A DNA stretch of 11,791 nucleotides from UBA6921 sp964532385 (GTDB lineage Bacteria > Pseudomonadota > Gammaproteobacteria > SG8-11): positions 1 to 11,791 of the forward strand of contig CAZHHW010000098.1 of the NCBI GenBank assembly GCA_964532385.1, written 5' to 3'. Shown piece after piece: positions 7,691 through 11,791 of this stretch (position 1 is the stretch's first letter; each line of letters starts with the position of its first letter). Under the pieces are notes generated by a model that was not told the origin of the DNA, ran no database searches, and was given only the letters and a program-made list of their open reading frames with translations. The position numbers and the translations under genes were made by a program.

Positions 7691-8018
7691 CGCTATCTCC
7701 TCCTGCAGGATGGGTACTTGGTGAAGCCATCTGTTGAATTACTATTTCAATTTTATGTGAAACTTCATCGCGACATCACCACTGATCGTGCTGCGCCAGC
7801 GCCGTAACATTGGTGGTGCGAGCGGCCTGCGTCGTAACCACCGGCATCAGGAGTTCTTGCTCCGACCCCATGCCATGTGCTTTCGAATCGATGATGATTT
7901 GCGTTTATCATCCGCGACGGCCAGGTTTTGACACATGGCCGGGGTAATTCTACAGCTTAAACATCTGAGTTCATCACCCTGCGCGGCTTTTCACTCCTAC
8001 TAAGAGTTTGATACGGCA
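7691..8018. other. Gene-free spacer
   Basis: I see no gene, attC core or clear promoter here. The stretch separates the divergent VOC gene (minus) and the frame starting at 8019 (plus), so promoters for both should lie in it, but no -35/-10 pair stands out. Confidence 0.4.
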
Positions 8019-8399
8019 ATGGTCCATTCGGTGATCTCTTTTATCTATGCAGATGGTGCGGTTATATGGCTTGAGCTCGGTCCATACAGTCTGGTGTGGG
8101 GATTCTTGGGTAGAGCATCAATCATCTGTTGCTTGACTTTAATGAGGCCCGGATAGTCGTTCGTAGGTGCGATCTACAAGACTGGAACGGCCGGATTCAA
8201 GTTTCTTACCGCAGTCATTTGGTTCATCGCGCCCTCCGGGTCGAACCAGCTCAAGTACGATGAATATCGCTGTGATAAACACAGGCTCGAAGAAAAATTA
8301 GTTCTGTTTGTTGTCGCACAGAGGGGAGTATGGCCATCTAAGAATACTGTTGCAGCAATGGAACGACCTGCTACCCAAGTAATTCAAACATCACGTTAA
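8019..8399 (+). pseudogene. Possible small membrane-protein frame broken by a TAG
   Basis: An ATG at 8019 opens 45 codons rich in hydrophobic residues (HSVISFIYADGAVIWLEL and SLVWGFLGRASIICCLTL). The frame then meets TAG at 8154-8156 and continues open for 80 more codons (FKFLTAVIWFIAPSG, then a charged stretch YDEYRCDKHRLEEKL) to TAA at 8397-8399. A single G-to-A change turning Trp into amber would explain the break. No family recognised, no good ribosome binding site, and chance openness is possible. It ends 25 bases before the next start. Confidence 0.3.
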
Positions 8400-8424
8400 C
8401 AAGATATGAATGAGGAGAAAAGGA

Positions 8425-9120
8425 ATGGTGAAACAATCTTTGCTGTTGTTTTGTCTGATCCTCGCGAGCAACACATACGCAGCGGATGCCCTTAGATATA
8501 CATTAATGCCTGGTAGCACGATAACGCCTTACGCCGGCGAATTCGCTATAGGCCCGGCAGAGCCACTCACCGGTTACTTTGATTGGAATCAGGCTGGTAC
8601 AGGCGGTGATAATATCATCGGTTATGACTCCACATTTCTGGATTTCCAGAGCGCGTCCTACCGGATCGAACTGAACACAACTTCGAATACTCAGATCTCT
8701 GCGATCTTCCCCACATTCTGTAAAACGACATTCAGCGAAATAGTCAATCTGACAGGCCTTGGCACCTCCGTAGGCGAGATGGATAGTTATACTGATGGAT
8801 GTTATTTCGGCCCGCCTGATCATCCCTACTTGTTGAACTATCAGGATGTAAAGATCTATCCCCAAGGCGGCGGCTACTTCGTGGCGAGATTAAAAATTGT
8901 CGCCGCCCTTGATAGCGATCGAAACGGCATCCCCGATAACATCGATCAGCTTTTGCCATGTTCCGGCCCCGCTTCGGGTGGCGTCTGGAAGAATCATGGA
9001 GAGTATGTATCGTCCACTGTCGAGACGGCACATTCCTTATTTATCTCCGACCTCATCACTAAGGATCAATTCTCAGCTATTGTAAGCGCGGCCGCGCAGT
9101 CCAGTTGCGGCAAGAAATGA
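8425..9120 (+). CDS. Exported protein with calcium-loop and WKNHG motifs
   Basis: 231 residues; signal peptide 1-19 (cleavage after NTYA), so secreted or periplasmic. The mature part is beta-rich and polar. DSDRNGIPDNID (163-174) matches the thrombospondin-type-3/EF-like calcium loop found in many bacterial surface proteins. It is followed by GGVWKNHGEYVSS (185-197) and DLITKDQFSAIVSAAAQSSCG (209-229), a C-terminal module seen in assorted exported proteobacterial proteins of unknown function. Four cysteines (99, 126, 179, 228) could form two disulphides. Start at 8425 is chosen because AGGAG sits seven bases upstream; the in-frame ATG at 8410 lacks a site. It is the only gene of the array-like region on the plus strand, and no attC core flanks it. 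Likely an independent insertion or an inverted segment. Function unknown. Confidence 0.82.
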   Translation: MVKQSLLLFCLILASNTYAADALRYTLMPGSTITPYAGEFAIGPAEPLTGYFDWNQAGTGGDNIIGYDSTFLDFQSASYRIELNTTSNTQISAIFPTFCKTTFSEIVNLTGLGTSVGEMDSYTDGCYFGPPDHPYLLNYQDVKIYPQGGGYFVARLKIVAALDSDRNGIPDNIDQLLPCSGPASGGVWKNHGEYVSSTVETAHSLFISDLITKDQFSAIVSAAAQSSCGKK

Positions 9121-9157
9121 CAACTCCAGCGACGCCTCCGTATTGAGTAGCATAAGA

Positions 9158-9490
9158 TTTTGTCGACATGGCCTTGATCGAGGGGTGTCGCATTAATGTC
9201 ACGCTGTGGACCGTCGCGCATGCCGTCACGCGGTCAACTCGCTACGCCCTGCCGTAATTCGTGATCTTCTCGATGTTGTGGACCAGGATGAACAGCTTCC
9301 ACTGCGCTTGAATCGTTTCTAGAGTGACGGGTCTATCCAGACCGCCAATGGCTCTCGATATGAGCTTAAGGCAGCGCCTTCGTTTTGAATTGTAAAGACA
9401 GTGCACCTGTGGCCCGGATGAACTCACGATACTGCAATGTTTACGGTAGGGACGACTTCGTCTGTTGACGGGCGGGGCCTCATATGGGTT
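9158..9490 (-). repeat. Transposase-tail repeat T, copy 1
   Basis: 333 bp homologous to 10829-11102. Shared words on the plus strand include TTTGTCGACATGGC, ATGTCACGCT, CCGTAATTCG, ATCGTTTCTAGAG, TTGTAAAGACAGTG, CCTGTGGCCCGGATGAACTC and GGCCTCATATGGGTT. The right end stops at a core-like GTTGTGC (9488-9494), exactly as copy 2 stops at GTTAGGC. This copy retains about 40 bp (within 9270-9315) that copy 2 has lost, and that segment encodes the transposase-like tail. Confidence 0.75.
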
Positions 9491-9502
9491 GTGCGTATTC
9501 AC
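9242..9502 (-). pseudogene. IS1182-like transposase C-terminal remnant
   Basis: The last 27 codons read TLETIQAQWKLFILVHNIEKI plus NYGRA and stop at TAG (9244-9242). This pattern, AQWKL followed by LVHNIEKI and a short tail, is typical of the extreme C-terminus of IS1182-like DDE transposases; the catalytic core is missing. The frame stays open upstream to a GTG at 9502 that overlaps the TGA of the next gene, and begins NTHNPYEAPPV, a start resembling small membrane proteins of another kind. The open frame is therefore probably a chance fusion of debris rather than a working gene. Copy 2 of the repeat has a 40-bp deletion in the same segment, which breaks the frame. Confidence 0.6.
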
Positions 9503-9816
9503 CCTTTGACCTCAGACAGCTTCCCATTGAGAAAGATGAACTTCACACCCTCGACATCAATAAGATTCTCTTCTTCAACAATGAAGGCGCCCTTGTTTAG
9601 TTGGCGCAGGACGTGAAGAACATCTTTTTTTGTGTATTGCTGCCCGCCTCTCACCACCAAAGCGCCAAGCATTTCTACTGCTTTCGATTTTTCATCGAAG
9701 CTGACTTGCTGGTAGGTAGAAGTGACGCCTGCGTCGATTGCAGCGTAAAGCCACCAGAGGTTGGTGGCTACCAGGAGCGCCACGAATACGAAGAAGGATA
9801 TTTTCCACTTGTTCAT
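9499..9816 (-). CDS. Small single-pass membrane protein (cassette gene)
   Basis: 105 residues. Short positive N-terminus, then one membrane segment at about residues 6-27 (ISFFVFVALLVATNLWWLY) and a soluble domain beginning AIDAGVTSTYQQVSFDEK, probably outside the cytoplasmic membrane. The layout (membrane anchor, W-LY, AID-GVT-TYQ) reminds me of the small membrane proteins grouped as immunity protein 58, which are common in integron cassettes; I cannot confirm this without a profile search. The ATG lies 17 bases after the GTTATGC core of the attC at 9834-9914, the usual cassette geometry, with only a weak GCGAG ribosome site. The stop is followed within five bases by a core-like GCACAAC and then the transposase-tail repeat. 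No toxin gene is next to it. Confidence 0.75.
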   Translation of the reverse strand: MNKWKISFFVFVALLVATNLWWLYAAIDAGVTSTYQQVSFDEKSKAVEMLGALVVRGGQQYTKKDVLHVLRQLNKGAFIVEEENLIDVEGVKFIFLNGKLSEVKG

Positions 9817-9833
9817 GAGGCTCGCTTACATAC

Positions 9834-9914
9834 GCATAACGTTGGAGCTAACCGGCCGAGGGGCGCGCAGCAACCCGAAGATCCGTGTTGAACGCGGTGA
9901 ACGCGGGGTTGGGC
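9834..9914 (-). other. attC recombination site with internal 9-bp duplication
   Basis: On the minus strand it runs from GCCCAAC (9914-9908, matches RYYYAAC) to GTTATGC (9840-9834, one mismatch to GTTRRRY). The segment before the right core, CCGGTTAGCTCCAAC, has the length and pattern of the L' region of classical sites. The left arm AAC-A-CGG pairs with CCGGTT leaving one extra-helical A. CCGCGTTCA occurs twice in tandem (9906-9898 and 9897-9889). Removing one copy gives the canonical eight-base spacer between left core and left arm, so the site appears to be a 72-bp attC expanded to 81 bp. It lies between two small genes with the same orientation. Confidence 0.78.
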
Positions 9915-9951
9915 ACGAGTGAGTGTCAAAGACTTAAGCCGATTCATTGTT

Positions 9952-10347
9952 TTAGTTTGGGCGCATTTCGAAAGGATAGTTAACAACAACGGCGTCTCCC
10001 CCAGAAATGCCATAATCTATTTCTTCAAAAATACGAATAACTTCTATCGCGAATTCGTGGCTGTTGATGTCATTGCGCTCCAGAGTTGCCCGCGCGCGAC
10101 CATTTGGTGCGACATTTAATACAACTACTACGTTACCTTCAGTTAACCAATCGGATCGACGTGCGTACTGATAAGCCCTTACAAGGTCGCGTAGGAAAGC
10201 CGGTGTTTCTGAAATTACACACTTGACGCCTTGTTCCGTTCGTTGAGTTAACGGAGATACGCCACAAGAAACAAAATGATCAACTCGTTTTGTTTGCGAC
10301 GAGCATGCTGCGGATGCACTAAATAACAAATAGAAAAGGATTCGCAT
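9952..10347 (-). CDS. Small lipoprotein-like protein with TonB/AgmX-type C-terminus
   Basis: 131 residues. N-terminus MRILFYLLFSASAACSS is a short signal sequence with Cys15 as a possible lipidation site (SAAC, not a strong lipobox). Two further cysteines at 28 and 43. Residues about 70-130 read like the C-terminal domain of TonB or AgmX/PglI-type proteins: TEGNVVVVLNVAPNGRARAT, then DINSHEFAIEVIRIFEEIDYG, then VVNYPFEM. Such domains act in envelope complexes, but a free-standing small version has no known role, so I leave the function open. Start: ATG 18 bases after the right end of the attC-like site at 10365-10414, with no clear ribosome site. Followed by the attC at 9834-9914. It is one of three successive small genes in the same direction with an attC in each gap. 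Confidence 0.75.
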   Translation of the reverse strand: MRILFYLLFSASAACSSQTKRVDHFVSCGVSPLTQRTEQGVKCVISETPAFLRDLVRAYQYARRSDWLTEGNVVVVLNVAPNGRARATLERNDINSHEFAIEVIRIFEEIDYGISGGDAVVVNYPFEMRPN

Positions 10348-10364
10348 AGTGACTTTTTTAGTAT

Positions 10365-10414
10365 CCCAAACGTGAAGTTGAGGGGCGCACCGCTTTTGGA
10401 GCGTCCGGTTGAGC
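10365..10414 (-). other. attC-like site
   Basis: On the minus strand: GCTCAAC (10414-10408, perfect RYYYAAC), then CGGACGC, a short loop, GCGCCCC and CTCAACTTCAC, ending GTTTGGG (10371-10365, two mismatches to GTTRRRY). GGACGC can pair with GCGCCC with one mismatch, and CAACCGGACGC is a common left arm of cassette sites. At 50 bp it is short; the true left core may lie nearer the stop codon at 10431, where TGCTATC is a poor match. It sits exactly between two small genes. Confidence 0.55.
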
Positions 10415-10430
10415 GCCGGGATAGCACATT

Positions 10431-10718
10431 TTACGGGCAGCGATAAGCTACACCCTCTTTTCGCTCTGCCGTCTCTAGCGTTAGAAAGAGGACGTTCCCG
10501 TCGAGTCCGATAGTCTTATTACGTAGGCTAGCCTCAACCCACAAGTTATATTCCGTGGACACATTGCCTACAGCTTTGCACCCGGCAACATCGGCTGCGT
10601 TTTGCGTGAGTTTTACCTTATCAGCGCCCGGCGCGAGCGGCGCCGTGACGCAAGAACATATGATCAGAGCGACAGTTGCGATGATGAGTCGTGGAACCAC
10701 AGGGCTTCTCAAGGACAT
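10431..10718 (-). CDS. DUF4156-type lipoprotein (cassette gene)
   Basis: 95 residues. Signal sequence with IICSC at residues 19-23; Cys23 is the likely lipidated residue (I-C-S-C), giving an outer- or inner-membrane lipoprotein. The mature part has GCKAVGNVS, a central EASLRNKTIGLDGNVLFL and the ending KEGVAYRCP, the pattern of the DUF4156 family (C-x-x-x-G-V near the start, LRN-A-x-x-GAN-like centre, GVAYRC near the end). Family function is unknown. The ATG at 10718 is preferred to an upstream start at 10793 because GAGGAA precedes it and the signal sequence then starts properly; the 25 extra residues would run through the repeat boundary. A core-like GTTAGAG (minus, 10766-10760) lies upstream and an attC-like site (10365-10414) downstream, so it is bounded like a cassette. 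Confidence 0.8.
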   Translation of the reverse strand: MSLRSPVVPRLIIATVALIICSCVTAPLAPGADKVKLTQNAADVAGCKAVGNVSTEYNLWVEASLRNKTIGLDGNVLFLTLETAERKEGVAYRCP

Positions 10719-10759
10719 ATAGGTATTCCTCTTAGCATGATTCGGGTTGACGCCATGCG

Positions 10760-10795
10760 CTCTAACGAGCCTGTAGAAAAACCCAATTCGCAAAC
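10760..10795 (-). repeat. Array-associated repeat R, copy 4 (terminal fragment)
   Basis: Only the end of repeat R is kept. On the minus strand GGGTTTTTCTACAGGCTC is followed by GTTAGAG (one mismatch to GTTRRRY), matching the ends of copies 1 and 3 (TTTTTCTACACCGTC, GTTAGRY). The same nine-base spacing separates the T-rich arm from the core in all three. To the right it runs into sequence leading to transposase-tail repeat copy 2. Confidence 0.55.
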
Positions 10796-10828
10796 AGTAT
10801 CAGCGGTCCGCATTTTCGTAAACGGCAG

Positions 10829-11102
10829 TTTGTCGACATGGCATGATCGGGGTGTGTCGCGTTGATGTCACGCTATGAACCCTTGGGCAGGGCCGTCGCG
10901 CGGGTATCTCGCTACGTCCTTCCGTAATTCGCGATCTTCTCATCGTTTCTAGAGCGACGACAAAACAACGTCGTCAACGACTCTCAATATGTGTTTAGGG
11001 CAATACCTGCGTTTTTAATTGTAAAGACAGTGAACCTGTGGCCCGGATGAACTCACAATATTGCAACATCGTCAGTTGACGGGCGGGGGCCTCATATGGG
11101 TT
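10829..11102 (-). repeat. Transposase-tail repeat T, copy 2
   Basis: 274 bp homologous to 9158-9490, more decayed. A 40-bp deletion between GATCTTCTC and ATCGTTTCTAGAG removes most of the transposase-like tail seen in copy 1. The right end GGCCTCATATGG runs directly into the core GTTAGGC (11100-11106), the same relative position as in copy 1. No gene in this stretch. Confidence 0.7.
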
Positions 11103-11106
11103 AGGC
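11100..11106 (-). other. attC core site overlapping a stop codon
   Basis: Minus strand GCCTAAC, a perfect RYYYAAC core. The TAA stop of the VOC gene (11103-11101) lies inside it, an arrangement frequent in integron cassettes. The matching right half of the attC was not found; repeat T begins straight after the AAC. Confidence 0.55.
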
Positions 11107-11484
11107 TAAATCCTCGTGAATACAAAGATAATTACCTTCGGTATCTTTAAACCAAGCAGCTTTTTCCGAACCCAGGACGCATACATGATTTACAGTTTTT
11201 AGACCTGGAAAATCATAATCCTCAAAAACAACGCCATTCTTCTTTAGCATTGTTATGGCTGAGCCGATTTCCTCGACTTGAAAGCTAATTGCGGTATGGT
11301 CGGCTTTAGTTCCACTTTCCTTAGGAAAGAGCGCTATGGAAGTACCGCCGGAACATACATAAACGAACTTTCCATCCGGTCTTGTCGTACCGGGCTTTAG
11401 GCCTAGTCTACTTTCGTAAAAATCCCGTGCGCGCTTCATGTCAATAACGGGCAACATAACTGTCATCGGTGCGGTTGTGAACAC
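11101..11484 (-). CDS. VOC-family protein (cassette gene)
   Basis: 127 residues, cytoplasmic single VOC domain. First module MTVMLPVIDMKRARDFYESR followed by LGL; second module DHTAISFQVEEIGSAITML (62-80) to KDTEGNYLCIHED (113-125). His63 and Glu124 are in the usual metal-ligand positions. It is unlike the other VOC gene in the window (7301-7690) except for the fold, so the two are not a recent duplication. Candidate roles are a lyase, a dioxygenase or a small-molecule-binding resistance protein; the substrate is unknown. The start is GTG at 11484 with AGGAGA seven bases upstream; ATG seven codons in is an alternative. The gene is bounded exactly by core sites: GTTAGGC before it (minus, 11577-11571) and GCCTAAC, holding its stop codon, after it. 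This is the clearest cassette boundary pair in the window. Confidence 0.88.
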   Translation of the reverse strand: MFTTAPMTVMLPVIDMKRARDFYESRLGLKPGTTRPDGKFVYVCSGGTSIALFPKESGTKADHTAISFQVEEIGSAITMLKKNGVVFEDYDFPGLKTVNHVCVLGSEKAAWFKDTEGNYLCIHEDLA

Positions 11485-11570
11485 GATCTATCTCCTATCT
11501 GTTGACGCGGATACACCCCCGCGCAAGGGTCTGTCTTAGCGGTAAGATCATTGAGTATGATTTTTATTTG

Positions 11571-11723
11571 GCCTAACGACGGTGTAGAAAAACCTGATTC
11601 TGAACCCGGCATCCCGCCGTGGGAAATTGTTTTTTCAAAAATCTCTTGTCACGCCGTGGCACCGCACGCCTCTTGATTCGATGCACGGCGGCGTAATCTC
11701 CGCGTTCGGAATCCTATACGGCG
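11571..11723 (-). repeat. Array-associated repeat R, copy 3
   Basis: A diverged relative of copies 1 and 2. On the minus strand it shows GCGCCGTAT at the start (as copy 2), then GCATCGAATCAA, GGTGCCACGGCGTGACA, and ends GGTTTTTCTACACCGTC followed by GTTAGGC (11577-11571), a perfect core. GAAAAAAC can pair with GTTTTTC, so an attC-like hairpin is possible. No gene; the shared frame ends FLHRR as in copy 1. Confidence 0.6.
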
Positions 11724-11776
11724 TTACGCGGGACATTTCAACAGGATCATGCTGCGCTCCCTTGTGTTACTGCACC

Positions 11777-11783
11777 GCATAAC
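11777..11783 (-). other. Possible attC right core at window edge
   Basis: Minus strand GTTATGC, identical to the right core of the attC at 9834-9914. Only eight bases upstream of it are visible, so the site cannot be judged. If real, a geneless cassette holding repeat R copy 3 lies between it and 11571. Positions 11724-11776 show no gene. Confidence 0.25.
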
Positions 11784-11791
11784 CCTGATGT

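Noticed and set aside
9499..10718. Toxin-antitoxin module
   Set aside because: No adjacent pair has recognisable toxin or antitoxin motifs; the genes are separated by attC-like sites and encode membrane-anchored or lipidated proteins.
10602..10865. 87-codon plus-strand frame
   Set aside because: Overlaps the DUF4156-type lipoprotein gene antisense and runs into repeats R and T; no ribosome site or family.
9158..11102. Group IIC-attC intron remnant
   Set aside because: No reverse-transcriptase motif or domain V hairpin was recognised, and the only coding trace looks like a DDE transposase tail.
1..11791. tRNA or rRNA genes
   Set aside because: No TTCGA-type T-arm with matching acceptor stem and no conserved rRNA segment was seen on either strand by eye.

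Overview
The window looks like a chromosomal segment of a beta- or gammaproteobacterium. The evidence is a GC-rich Proteobacteria-type transglutaminase/DUF2126 protein, a GGDEF signalling protein, short GC-rich palindromic repeats, and small genes set between integron-type attC recombination sites. Taxonomy cannot be fixed further from the sequence alone.

Layout. (1) Positions 1-1061 hold no gene. They hold a repeat field: a 142-bp palindrome-bounded element present in two opposite copies (164-305 and 501-642), flanked by longer direct repeats, then the leader of the first gene. (2) Positions 1062-4436 (+) encode a large fusion of a transglutaminase-like peptidase and a DUF2126 (predicted amide-ligase) domain. 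(3) Positions 4565-5956 (-) encode a membrane-anchored diguanylate cyclase, convergent with the previous gene. (4) From about 5990 to the right edge the composition changes. This part is AT-richer and carries short genes, six of the seven on the minus strand, separated by attC-like sites, dispersed repeats and transposase debris. I read it as a decaying integron gene-cassette array. No integrase or attI is visible. If it exists, it should lie beyond position 11791, because the cassette genes read leftward.

Cassette contents, in reading direction (right to left): a VOC/glyoxalase-fold protein (11484-11101), a DUF4156-type lipoprotein (10718-10431), a small lipoprotein-like protein with a TonB/AgmX-type C-terminus (10347-9952), a small single-pass membrane protein that may resemble immunity proteins (9816-9499), a second VOC protein (7690-7301) and an exported protein of unknown function (7048-6527). 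One exported protein with a calcium-loop motif (8425-9120) runs the other way and has no recognisable attC.

The strongest attC evidence is at 6423-6509 (complementary L arms, near-palindromic outer arms) and 9834-9914 (canonical core and spacer layout plus a 9-bp internal duplication). A VOC stop codon is embedded in a core site at 11100-11106. A repeat family (four copies) ends exactly at attC core sequence. A second repeat (two copies) starts exactly at a core and includes an IS1182-like transposase tail. Together they suggest repeated capture or invasion of attC sites followed by decay. The genes do not form a metabolic pathway. They look like independently acquired cargo, while the two large genes at left are ordinary chromosomal genes.
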